A DNA stretch of 22,411 bases from Chloroflexota bacterium (GTDB lineage Bacteria > Chloroflexota > Dehalococcoidia > SM23-28-2): contig JAUYDU010000193.1 in NCBI GenBank assembly GCA_030691665.1, positions 1 to 22,411 of the forward strand, in the 5' to 3' direction. Below, one piece after another: positions 7,729 to 15,212 of the stretch (the first letter of the stretch is position 1; each line of letters begins with the position of its first letter). The notes beneath the pieces are model-generated. The model ran no database searches, was not told the DNA's origin, and saw only the letters and a program-made list of their open reading frames with translations. A program made the position numbers and the translations under genes.

Positions 7729-8525
7729 TCCCACAGGGCGCAGACACGTCACCCGGAAAGGCTGAGGGGAGGGCCAGGGCCCGGCCCTGGGCGGCGCCGG
7801 GGACGCGTTTCCTGGCCGCGCTCCAGTTCCTTACCGTCGCACCGCCCCTCGTACGGCGCCCCTTCACCCCTGAGGAGATGGGTGGGGCAGTCGGGTACTT
7901 TGCCCTGGTGGGGCTTCTGCTGGGTGGGCTGCTGGCCGGGCTGAACTGGCTCCTGCGCATGGCCCTGCCGGTCTCGGTGGCATCGGCCCTGGTGCTGGCG
8001 GCCTGGCTTGCCCTGACGGGCGCCCTGCACTTCGACGGCTTCCTGGACACCTGCGACGCCCTGCCCAATGGACGCTCCCCGGGGGAGAGGTTGAGGATCC
8101 TGCGAGACGTCCACGTGGGGTCCTTCGCCGTGGCGGGCGGCGTTCTTCTGCTGCTGGTCAAGTACGCTGCCCTGGTCAACGTGCCCAGCCAGCCCATAGC
8201 CCTTGTCATGGCCCCTGCCCTGGGCCGGTGGGCCATGGCGCTGGCGGTGGTCGCGTTCCCCTACGGGCGGCCCGAGGGCCTGGGACGGGCGATGAAAGAC
8301 CACGCCGGGTGGCGAGAGGGGCTCCTGGCGACTGCCTTTGCCCTGGCAGTGGCGTGGCCCGTCGCCAGATGGGCCGGCCTGGTGGCCGCAGCCGTGGCCC
8401 TGGCCGTGGGATGGGGCGTAGCCCGCTTCGCCCTGGCACGCCTGCCCGGGCTGACAGGAGATATCTACGGGGCCATCTGTGAGCTGGTGGAGGCGGCAGT
8501 GCTGATCACCCTGGTCGCGATGTGA
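7725..8525 (+). CDS. cobS: Adenosylcobinamide-GDP ribazoletransferase (cobalamin synthase) CobS
   Basis: This 266-residue integral membrane enzyme joins adenosylcobinamide-GDP to alpha-ribazole (phosphate), closing the nucleotide loop. Early residues FLAALQFLTVAPP match the CobS N-terminus. The acidic motif GALHFDGFLDTCDAL (99-113) and RILRDVHVGSFA (124-135) correspond to the conserved metal-binding and RD motifs. Hydrophobic helices fill the rest, ending with LTGDIYGAICELVEAAVL. The frame extends upstream into cobT sequence, but that part is a GC-rich shadow. GTG 7725 overlaps the cobT stop (GTGA) and follows AAGGAGG (7714-7720) by four bases, so I place the start there. Its last ATG codon adjoins the cbiB start. 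Confidence 0.93.
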   Translation: MIPQGADTSPGKAEGRARARPWAAPGTRFLAALQFLTVAPPLVRRPFTPEEMGGAVGYFALVGLLLGGLLAGLNWLLRMALPVSVASALVLAAWLALTGALHFDGFLDTCDALPNGRSPGERLRILRDVHVGSFAVAGGVLLLLVKYAALVNVPSQPIALVMAPALGRWAMALAVVAFPYGRPEGLGRAMKDHAGWREGLLATAFALAVAWPVARWAGLVAAAVALAVGWGVARFALARLPGLTGDIYGAICELVEAAVLITLVAM

Positions 8526-9547
8526 GGCTCGCCTTGCTTTGGCCTGCCGGGCTTCTAGCTGACGGGCCTGCGTGGCTGCACGGCCAGCAGACCCTTTTGC
8601 CGCCCTCCTTGTCCATCGCCTCCCTGGCGATACCGCTCCTGCTGGCCCTCGTGCTGGACCTGGCCGTGGGGGACCCGCCCAACCGCTACCATCCCGTCGC
8701 GTGGATGGGCTCCGGCATCGCCGCCGCCTGCAGGCATGCACCGAAGCTGGGGAGGTGGGCGCCCTTCGCCTTCGGCGCCGGCCTCATGGCCGCGGGTGTC
8801 ATCCTCACCGTGGCCGCAGGGCTGGCGGTGGAGCGCGCCTTGACCCATCTGCCCCTCCTCCTGGGCTGGCTTCTGGAGGCCTGGCTCCTCAAGACGACGC
8901 TTGCAGCCAGAGGCCTGGCCAGGGCCGCGGGGCAGATACGTAAGGCGCTGGAGGCCAGCGACCTGCCCCTTGCGCGGCGGCTGACCGGGTGGCACCTGGT
9001 GAGCCGTGACACGTCTCAGCTCGGCGAGGCCCACGTGGCGGCAGCAGCCGTGGAGTCGGTGGCTGAGAACACCTCCGACGGGATCATAGCTCCCCTGCTC
9101 TACTACGCCATAGGCGGGCTTCCGGGGGCCCTGGCGTACCGCTTCGTAAACACCGCCGACGCTATGCTTGGCTACCGGGACCCTGCCCGCGAGTGGCTGG
9201 GGAAGGCGCCGGCCCGCCTGGACGATCTGGCGAACCTGCTGCCCTCGCGGCTCACGGCGGCGCTCATAGTCCTGGCCTCGCTCCTTCTGGGAGAGAACGC
9301 TCGCCAGGCCTGGCGGGTGTGGCGTCGGGATGCCGGCAAGACGGCCAGCCCCAACGCCGGGCACCCCATGAGCGCTATGGCCGGAGCTCTCGGCCTGGAG
9401 CTGGAGAAGATAGGCCACTACCGCCTGGGGGTCGGCCAGTCGCAGCCAAAGGCCGAGCACATCGGCCGGGCGGTGCGCCTGATGTACGCTACCACGGCCC
9501 TGGCAGTGGGCGTGATGGCGCCGCTGATAATAGCGTTGTGGCGGTGA
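8522..9547 (+). CDS. cbiB: Adenosylcobinamide-phosphate synthase CbiB
   Basis: This 341-residue membrane protein condenses adenosylcobyric acid with (R)-1-aminopropan-2-ol phosphate or a related amine to make adenosylcobinamide phosphate. Signature segments are LDLAVGDPPNRYHPVAWMG, DTSQLGEAHVAAAAVESVAEN, SDGIIAPLLYYAIGG, TADAMLGYRD, LGKAPARLDDLANLLPSRL and SPNAGHPMSAMAGALG; all are strongly conserved in CbiB/CobD. I start at GTG 8522, which overlaps the cobS stop as GTGA, but no ribosome site is evident and the first 25 or so residues are not typical. An in-frame start further in is possible. The name CobD is also used for this protein in aerobic-pathway organisms, not to be confused with the decarboxylase downstream. 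Confidence 0.94.
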   Translation: MRLALLWPAGLLADGPAWLHGQQTLLPPSLSIASLAIPLLLALVLDLAVGDPPNRYHPVAWMGSGIAAACRHAPKLGRWAPFAFGAGLMAAGVILTVAAGLAVERALTHLPLLLGWLLEAWLLKTTLAARGLARAAGQIRKALEASDLPLARRLTGWHLVSRDTSQLGEAHVAAAAVESVAENTSDGIIAPLLYYAIGGLPGALAYRFVNTADAMLGYRDPAREWLGKAPARLDDLANLLPSRLTAALIVLASLLLGENARQAWRVWRRDAGKTASPNAGHPMSAMAGALGLELEKIGHYRLGVGQSQPKAEHIGRAVRLMYATTALAVGVMAPLIIALWR

Positions 9548-9559
9548 CAGGAGGCTCGA

Positions 9560-10642
9560 ATGCTCCCAACGCCCCGTCCCGAACTGATGAGAATGCCGCA
9601 GGTCGCCCACGGCTCCCTGGACTACGCGGAGCTGGCCGGTCTCGGGCTGGACCCGGACAGAACCCTGGACTTCAGCGCCAACATCAACCCCTACGGGCCT
9701 TCCCCTGCGGTGACGAAGGCGCTAGCCGGCGTGCCCGTGCACCGATACCCTGACCGAGAGGCCCTGGCCCTGCGGCGGGCGCTCGCGGCACACCTGGGGG
9801 CCTCGCCGGAGCAGGTCATCGTGGGCAACGGGAGCACCGAGCTCCTGTGGCTGGTGGCGCTGGCCTTCGTCAGGGCGGGAGACCCCGTGGTGGTAGTGGA
9901 GCCTACCTTTGGCGAGTACGCCAGGGCGCTGGCGCTCATGGGTGCGACAATCTACCGGCCTACAGCCAGACCTGACAGGGCCTTTCAAGTGCCTCTGGAC
10001 GAGGTGGCCGGGGACCTGCGGCGGTCGAGGCCCCGGCTCCTGTTCCTCTGCAACCCCAACAACCCCACCGGCGTCCTCCTTCCGCCCGACTCGGTGCTCG
10101 CGTGGGCCAGAGACTGTCCCGAGACCCTCTTCGTCGTGGACGAGTCCTACCTGGCGTTCGCCTCGGGGGCGCGGTCTGTCCTGGACGGGGCTCATGAGAA
10201 CGTTCTTGTGCTGCGCTCCATGACTAAAGACTATGCGCTGGCGGGGCTTCGCCTGGGGTACGCCGTCGGCCACCCAGAGGTGGTGGACGCGCTGGCCAGG
10301 GCGCGGCCACCGTGGAGCGTCAGCGCCCTGGCCCAGGCGGCCGGGATCGCCGCGCTGGAGGACCAGGCCCACCTGCTGCGCTCGCTAAAACTTCTGGCTG
10401 AGGCCAAGAGGGCGCTGGTAGAGGGCCTGGGCCATCTGGGGCTGGAGCCTGTCCCATCGGCAGCCAATTTCTTCCTCGTTCCGGTAGGGAACGGGGCCGC
10501 GCTCCGCAGGGCCTTGCTCCAGCGCGGTATTCTGGTGCGGGACTGCGAGTCCTTTGGCCTGCCGGCCTACATCCGGATCGCGACCCGGCGGACGGAGGAG
10601 AACGGCCGCTTGCTGAGCGCCGTTGCCGAGGTGGGCCTGTGA
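9560..10642 (+). CDS. cobD: L-threonine-O-3-phosphate decarboxylase CobD (PLP aminotransferase fold)
   Basis: This 360-residue pyridoxal-phosphate enzyme would decarboxylate L-threonine phosphate to (R)-1-aminopropan-2-ol phosphate, the substrate of CbiB. It belongs to the class I/II aminotransferase fold: LDFSANINPYGP at the N-terminus, GNGSTELLWLVA for cofactor phosphate binding, FLCNPNNPTGVLLP, VDESYLAF, and RSMTKDYALAGLRLGY with the PLP-binding Lys223. LDFSANINP and HGSLDYAELA favour CobD over its close relative histidinol-phosphate aminotransferase (HisC). The ribosome site AGGAGG lies a few bases before ATG 9560. The gene stop overlaps the cobC start as GTGA. Presence of pduX and cbiB nearby completes the aminopropanol branch. 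Confidence 0.9.
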   Translation: MLPTPRPELMRMPQVAHGSLDYAELAGLGLDPDRTLDFSANINPYGPSPAVTKALAGVPVHRYPDREALALRRALAAHLGASPEQVIVGNGSTELLWLVALAFVRAGDPVVVVEPTFGEYARALALMGATIYRPTARPDRAFQVPLDEVAGDLRRSRPRLLFLCNPNNPTGVLLPPDSVLAWARDCPETLFVVDESYLAFASGARSVLDGAHENVLVLRSMTKDYALAGLRLGYAVGHPEVVDALARARPPWSVSALAQAAGIAALEDQAHLLRSLKLLAEAKRALVEGLGHLGLEPVPSAANFFLVPVGNGAALRRALLQRGILVRDCESFGLPAYIRIATRRTEENGRLLSAVAEVGL

Positions 10643-11265
10643 CGACAAGGCTGGTCCTGGTCCGGCACTGCGAGACGTCCTGGAACTGTGAAGGGCGCTT
10701 CCAGGGCTGGGCCGACGTCCCGCTGAGTGAGGTCGGCCGGCGGCAGGCCGTGGCCCTGGCCGCCGCGCTGGCGCGGGAGGAGATGCACGCCATCTACTCC
10801 AGTGACCTCAGGCGGGCGTGGGACACGGCCCTGGCCGTCGCTCAGTGCCATTCCATGTCGGTGTGCGAGGAACCCGGCCTTCGAGAGATGGACTTCGGCT
10901 CCTGGGAGGGGCTGACCTACGACCAGATACGGGAGCGCTGGCCCAACTGCCTGGCAGCCTGGCAGGCGGACTCGCTCCATGTCGCTCCGCCTGGTGGAGA
11001 GACGCTGCGGCAGGTGGCCGACCGGGTGAAAGCTGTCGTGGACAAGATCGGCTGCGCTCACGGTGACCAGACCGTGCTGCTGGTGGGCCACGGAGGTTCG
11101 CTCCAGGTGCTGCTCTGCCTGGCCCTGGGCCTCTCCCCTGCGGCCCACTGGCGGCTCCGCCTGGGCCCCGCCTCCATCACGGAGCTGTCCCTGTCCGAGG
11201 CGGGCGCGGTCCTCACCCGCTTCAACGATGTCCATCACCTTTCCGAGGTGCCCCGTGGTCGCTAG
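10639..11265 (+). CDS. cobC: Histidine phosphatase, likely alpha-ribazole phosphatase CobC
   Basis: This 208-residue phosphoglycerate-mutase-like phosphatase probably removes the 5'-phosphate from alpha-ribazole phosphate or from the cobalamin phosphate made by CobS. The catalytic motif reads LVRHCETSWN with nucleophile His10, followed by RFQGWADVPLSEVGRRQA, YSSDLRRAWDTA, LREMDFGSWEGLTYDQI and the second catalytic histidine His151 in LLVGHGG. The usual RHG triplet is RHC here. The GTG start overlaps the cobD stop by four bases. This superfamily has many substrates, so the CobC role rests on location within the cob operon. Confidence 0.85.
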   Translation: MTTRLVLVRHCETSWNCEGRFQGWADVPLSEVGRRQAVALAAALAREEMHAIYSSDLRRAWDTALAVAQCHSMSVCEEPGLREMDFGSWEGLTYDQIRERWPNCLAAWQADSLHVAPPGGETLRQVADRVKAVVDKIGCAHGDQTVLLVGHGGSLQVLLCLALGLSPAAHWRLRLGPASITELSLSEAGAVLTRFNDVHHLSEVPRGR

Positions 11266-12763
11266 AGTGCTGATGGTGCAGGGCGCTAGTTCCTCGGCGG
11301 GCAAGAGCCTCCTGGTGACGGCCCTCTGCCGCGTCTTTGCCCGACGGGGAGTGCGCGTCGCGCCGTTCAAGGCCCAGAACATGTCCAACAACGCCGCGGT
11401 CTGTGCTGATGGCTCGGAGATAGGCCGGGCCCAGGCGGTCCAGGCTGCCGCCGCGGGCGTGGAGCCTACGCCAGACATGAACCCCGTCCTCCTCAAGCCG
11501 GAGGCCGATTCCCGCTCCCAGGTGGTTGTGATGGGCCGCGTGTGGCGGACGCTGCGCGCCGGCGAGTACTACCGGGCCAAGAAGGAGCTGTGGCCAGTGG
11601 TCACGGCGGCCTTCGACCGCCTGCGGGCCGCCTACGACCTGGTGGTGGTGGAAGGGGCGGGGAGCCCGGCCGAGCTGAACCTGCGGGAAGGTGACATCGT
11701 GAACATGGCCGTCGCCCTCTACGCCCGGTCTCCAGTCCTCCTGGTGGGCGACATCGACAGGGGCGGGATCTTCGCCCAGCTTCTGGGCACCCTCTGGCTC
11801 CTGGCGCCTGACGAAAGGGCATTGGTGCGGGGCCTCGTCGTGAACAAGTTCCGGGGGGACCCCGCCCTCTTCACCAGAGGCGTGAGCATCCTGGAGGAGA
11901 AAGGCGGCGTTGCGGTGCTGGGTGTGGTCCCCTTTATCCGCGACCTGTCCATCCCCGAGGAGGACTCGGTGGCGCTGGACCAGGCCCTCAGGGAGCTTCG
12001 CCCCTGTGCGGACGAGGTGGAGGTGGCCGTAGTCAGGCTGCCCCACATCGCCAACTTCGATGACTTCGCTCCTCTCGCGGCCGAGGAACGGGTCCGTGTG
12101 CGCTACGTCGCTTCGCCCGAGGAGCTGGGCCGACCCCACGCCGTGGTCCTGCCGGGCACCAAGACCACCATGCCAGACCTGGCGTGGCTGTGGGAGCGCG
12201 GGCTGGCCCAGGCCGTCCTGGAGCTGGCGCGAGCGGGAGCTTCGATCGTGGGCATCTGTGGCGGCTACCAGATGCTGGGCAAGCTCATCAGGGACCCGCT
12301 GGGCGTTGAGTCCTCAACGCCTGAGCTGGCAGGCCTGGGCCTGCTCCCGGTGGAGACGGCCTTCGAGCGAGAGAAGGCGACCCACAGGGTGAGGGCCAGG
12401 GTGCTGGGCGGCCCCGGCTGGCTTGGGCAGCTTGAGGGTCTCGCCCTCCACGGCTACGAGATCCACATGGGCTCTACCGGAGGCGGACGCGCCTGGCTGG
12501 AGATCAGCCAGCGGAGCGGAGCGGAGGTGCGGCTGTCGGACGGCGCCGTAGACGGCAGCGGCCGGGTCTGGGGGTGCTACCTGCACGGGCTTTTTGAGAA
12601 CGAGGCTCTACGGCGAGCGTGGCTGGCCTCTCTGGGGTGGCGCGGCCCGAATGCCTCAGGGCGACGCCCTGCCCATCTGGACGCGTCCCTGGACCGCCTG
12701 GCCGACGTGGTGGAGGCCAGCCTGGACATGAGGCGACTGGAGGCTATCGTATGGGGAGGCTGA
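11255..12763 (+). CDS. cbiP: Cobyric acid synthase CbiP/CobQ
   Basis: This 502-residue glutamine- and ATP-dependent amidotransferase amidates the b, d, e and g side chains of adenosylcobyrinic acid a,c-diamide to give adenosylcobyric acid. The N-terminal dethiobiotin-synthetase-like domain has MVQGASSSAGKSLL, PFKAQNMSNNAAV, MNPVLLKPEAD, VVEGAGSPAELNL and DIDRGGIFAQLLGT. The C-terminal class I glutaminase-like domain has the nucleophile Cys335 in GICGGYQMLGK and a histidine in YLHGLFEN. I place the start at GTG 11255, behind GAGG at 11245-11248; ATG 11228 and ATG 11273 are alternatives. It overlaps the end of cobC and, by 13 bases, the start of cobU. Confidence 0.94.
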   Translation: MVARVLMVQGASSSAGKSLLVTALCRVFARRGVRVAPFKAQNMSNNAAVCADGSEIGRAQAVQAAAAGVEPTPDMNPVLLKPEADSRSQVVVMGRVWRTLRAGEYYRAKKELWPVVTAAFDRLRAAYDLVVVEGAGSPAELNLREGDIVNMAVALYARSPVLLVGDIDRGGIFAQLLGTLWLLAPDERALVRGLVVNKFRGDPALFTRGVSILEEKGGVAVLGVVPFIRDLSIPEEDSVALDQALRELRPCADEVEVAVVRLPHIANFDDFAPLAAEERVRVRYVASPEELGRPHAVVLPGTKTTMPDLAWLWERGLAQAVLELARAGASIVGICGGYQMLGKLIRDPLGVESSTPELAGLGLLPVETAFEREKATHRVRARVLGGPGWLGQLEGLALHGYEIHMGSTGGGRAWLEISQRSGAEVRLSDGAVDGSGRVWGCYLHGLFENEALRRAWLASLGWRGPNASGRRPAHLDASLDRLADVVEASLDMRRLEAIVWGG

Positions 12764-13323
12764 TCCTGGTGCTGGGCGGCGCCCGCAGCGGCAAGAGCGG
12801 CTTCGCCCAGCGGCTGGCCCAAGAGCTTGGCGGTGACAGGGTTGTCTTCGTCGCCACCGCAGAGGCGCGCGACGAGGAGATGCGGCGTCGCATAGAGGTC
12901 CACCGGCGGACGCGCCCTCCGGGCTGGAAGACGGCCGAGGCCCCCAGGCAGGTAGGGGAAGCAGCCCGAGCGTCGGGCGCTGGGGCCCGGGTGGTGCTGG
13001 TTGACTGCCTCACCCTTCTGGCGAGCAACACGATCCTGGCCCTTGGGGAGGCGCCTGAGGCGGTGGCGGCAGAGGCTGCCGTGATGGATGAGGTGCGGAC
13101 GCTTTTGGACGCGTGCCGGGAGTCCACGGCCACGTTCATTGTGGTGAGCAACGAGGTGGGACTTGGACTGGTGCCAGACAACCCTCTGGGGCGGCTGTAC
13201 CGGGACCTCCTCGGCCAGGCCAACCAGGTTCTAGCGGCCCGGGCCAGCGCCGTCTACCTGCTGGTGGCGGGTCTGCCGCTGGAGATCAAGTCTATGACGA
13301 GCGGCGGCCAGCCAGCCCGGTGA
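12751..13323 (+). CDS. cobU: Adenosylcobinamide kinase/adenosylcobinamide-phosphate guanylyltransferase CobU
   Basis: This 190-residue bifunctional enzyme phosphorylates adenosylcobinamide and transfers GMP to it, giving the adenosylcobinamide-GDP substrate of CobS. The P-loop is GGARSGKS near the N-terminus. VVFVATAEARDEEM follows, and His51 in RRRIEVHRRTRPPGWKT lies where the guanylylated histidine is expected. VVLVDCLTLLASN and VSNEVGLGLVPDNPLGRLYRD are typical of the family. ATG 12751 lies inside the end of cbiP with a GGAGG seven bases upstream; the longer open frame to 12619 is a shadow of cbiP. Possession of CobU means cobinamide can be salvaged. Confidence 0.95.
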   Translation: MGRLILVLGGARSGKSGFAQRLAQELGGDRVVFVATAEARDEEMRRRIEVHRRTRPPGWKTAEAPRQVGEAARASGAGARVVLVDCLTLLASNTILALGEAPEAVAAEAAVMDEVRTLLDACRESTATFIVVSNEVGLGLVPDNPLGRLYRDLLGQANQVLAARASAVYLLVAGLPLEIKSMTSGGQPAR

Positions 13324-13398
13324 CCGAGACGCGAGTAATGATGCTCTCCTTAGGAGACCGGGGCGTGAGGGCCCGGCATCAAGTTCTAGGAGCGTAGC

Positions 13399-14766
13399 AT
13401 GGCGCATGGCTTCATGGTGGCTGGCACGGCCAGCGGGGTGGGCAAGACCACGGTGGCGGTGGGCCTCATCGGCGCCCTGAGGCGCCGGGGGCTGCGGGTG
13501 CAGCCCTTCAAGGCAGGCCCCGACTACATCGACCCTACCTACCACTCCCACGTCGCCGGCGTCCCCTCCCGCAACCTGGACACGTGGCTCGTCCCCCGTC
13601 ACGGCGTGCTGGAGCTGTTCGCTCGGGCCATGGGTGGCAGGGACATAGCCGTCGTGGAGGGGGTCATGGGCCTCTACGATGGCCTGTCCGGCCGCAGCGA
13701 GGAGGGGAGCAGCGCCGAGCTGGCCAAGCTCCTGGACCTCCCGGTGCTGCTGGTGGTGGATGCCCACGCGGCTGCCCGGAGCGTCGCCGCGACAGTGCTG
13801 GGCTTCCAGAAGTTCGACCCCCAGGTGCGCCTGGCGGGCGTGGTGCTGAACGGGGTGGGGAGCGAACGGCACGCAGATCTCTGTCGAGAGGCTGTTGACG
13901 CGGCCACCAGCGTTCCGGTGCTGGGAGCGCTGCCAGGGCGCGACGACCTGAGGCTTCCGGAACGCCACCTGGGGCTCATACCTACCGTGGAAGGGGTCGG
14001 CGGCGACGAGGTGTTCCAGCGCATGACACAAGTGGTAGAGACGGGAGTGGACATCTCGAGGGTCCTGGCCCTCGCCGGGACAGTTGCGTCACCGCCAGGG
14101 AACTCATCCCTGTTTCCCCATGAGCCGGTCCCGCCGCGGGCGCGCATCGCCGTGGCCATGGACAGGGCTTTCAGCTTCTACTACCAGGACAGCCTTGACC
14201 TGCTGGAGGCCTGGGGAGGGGAGTTGGCGCCCTTCAGCCCCCTGGAGGACAGCGGCGTGCTCCACGACGTGTCGGGCCTCTACATTGGAGGGGGCTTCCC
14301 CGAGCTGTACGCGCGGGAGTTGGCCGCGAACACGGGCATGGCGGCGGCCTTGAGAAAGGCGGCCGGCGCGGGGATGCCCGTCTATGCCGAGTGCGGGGGC
14401 CTGATGTACCTGGGCAGGTCCATCACGGATATGGAGGGGAAGACGCATCCCATGGTCGGGGTCCTCCCCGTGTCCTCTCGCATCGACAAGCCCCGGCTCA
14501 GCCTGGGCTACCGCGCGGTGCAGGCCTTGGGTGACGGCCCCCTGCTGCGTCGCGGGGAGGTGGTGCGGGGCCACGAGTTCCACTGGTCGGTGCTGGATGG
14601 CTCCTCTGAGGAGATGAACGCCTACCGTGTTGTGGGGGAAGAGCGGCGGGAGGGTTTCTGCGTAAAGGGAGTGCTGGCCTCGTACGTACACCTGCACCTG
14701 GCGAGTCTGCCCACCATGGCCCAGCGCTTTGTGGAACGCTGCTGCCAGTTCCAAGGAGGAGGCTAG
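13399..14766 (+). CDS. cbiA: Cobyrinate a,c-diamide synthase CbiA
   Basis: This 455-residue glutamine amidotransferase amidates the a and c carboxylates of cobyrinic acid (or hydrogenobyrinic acid in the aerobic version). The ATP-binding N-terminus reads MVAGTASGVGKTTV, followed by PFKAGPDYIDPTYHS and VVEGVMGLYDG. The glutaminase-like domain contains LYIGGGFPELYA, the nucleophile Cys332 in AECGGLMYLG, and a histidine in GHEFHWS and ASYVHLHLAS. AGGAG lies six bases before ATG 13399. It is separated from cobU by 75 bases, the widest gap but one in the operon. CbiA acts during corrin-ring synthesis, yet no other ring-building gene is nearby, so those genes must be elsewhere or the enzyme works on salvaged intermediates. 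Confidence 0.95.
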   Translation: MAHGFMVAGTASGVGKTTVAVGLIGALRRRGLRVQPFKAGPDYIDPTYHSHVAGVPSRNLDTWLVPRHGVLELFARAMGGRDIAVVEGVMGLYDGLSGRSEEGSSAELAKLLDLPVLLVVDAHAAARSVAATVLGFQKFDPQVRLAGVVLNGVGSERHADLCREAVDAATSVPVLGALPGRDDLRLPERHLGLIPTVEGVGGDEVFQRMTQVVETGVDISRVLALAGTVASPPGNSSLFPHEPVPPRARIAVAMDRAFSFYYQDSLDLLEAWGGELAPFSPLEDSGVLHDVSGLYIGGGFPELYARELAANTGMAAALRKAAGAGMPVYAECGGLMYLGRSITDMEGKTHPMVGVLPVSSRIDKPRLSLGYRAVQALGDGPLLRRGEVVRGHEFHWSVLDGSSEEMNAYRVVGEERREGFCVKGVLASYVHLHLASLPTMAQRFVERCCQFQGGG

Positions 14767-14789
14767 AGAAGGCCATGTGCAACCAGTTC

Positions 14790-14818
14790 TTGACACGCAG
14801 GGTGGACTTCGCTATACT
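14790..14818 (+). promoter_or_regulatory. Strong sigma-70-type promoter of the cbpAB leader
   Basis: TTGACA (14790-14795) and TATACT (14813-14818) are separated by exactly 17 bases, a near-perfect housekeeping promoter. It begins 24 bases after the cbiA stop codon. Transcription would start near 14825, about 16 bases ahead of the riboswitch outer helix. Confidence 0.8.
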
Positions 14819-14840
14819 CCTGGTTGGAAACAAGAATAGT

Positions 14841-14995
14841 TCTAGGTGCCCTCGACAGAGGGAGAATAGGGAAGCCGGTGTAAGTCCGGCGCGGGCCCGC
14901 CACTGTAAGTGGGGAGCGACCTCGCAAGACGCCACCGCCTTCGGGTGGGAAGGCGCGGGGAAGCGGCGATCCACAAGCCAGGAGACCTGCCTAGA
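14841..14995 (+). promoter_or_regulatory. Cobalamin riboswitch 2 (upstream of cbpA)
   Basis: A textbook B12 riboswitch: GGTGCC near the 5' end, the core GGGAAGCCGGTGTAAGTCCG (14869-14888) running on through GGCGCGGGCCCGCCACTGTA, and the 3' motif AAGCCAGGAGACCTGCC (about 14975-14991). The closing helix is TCTAGG (14841-14846) with CCTAGA (14990-14995). Bound cobalamin should repress what follows, here a peptide gene and its modifying enzyme rather than a B12 gene. Confidence 0.96.
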
Positions 14996-15047
14996 CTCTC
15001 TCGACCGCACGCCCGAGGTTAGGCGTTGGTATGTAGTGCCATCCAAA

Positions 15048-15091
15048 AAGCCCCTCGACTAGCCAAGGCGCCGGTCGGGGGGCTTCATTTT
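15048..15091 (+). terminator. Terminator of riboswitch 2
   Basis: AAGCCCCTCGAC (15048-15059) pairs with GTCGGGGGGCTT (15074-15085), a 12-base-pair stem with one G-U wobble and a 14-base loop, followed by CATTTT. It lies 52 bases after the aptamer and 120 bases before cbpA, the expected place for a riboswitch expression platform. The U-tract is short. Confidence 0.72.
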
Positions 15092-15132
15092 GGGCCTTCG
15101 CGGCCCTCGCCTGGAGGTGGCCGACCCGGCTT

Positions 15133-15176
15133 GACTGGTCACCAGTCGTCAGCTCAGGTGGCGTCTCGCGACGCCA
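15133..15176 (+). promoter_or_regulatory. Palindrome and stem-loop in the cbpA 5' leader
   Basis: GACTGGTCACCAGTC (15133-15147) is a perfect palindrome around a central C. It is followed by TGGCGTC (15159-15165) pairing with GACGCCA (15170-15176) over a TCGC tetraloop. These could be a protein-binding operator and an mRNA-stabilising hairpin. Their function is unknown; only the symmetry is seen. Confidence 0.4.
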
Positions 15177-15212
15177 GGAACAACATCGAACAACACGACA
15201 AGGAGGAAGGTG

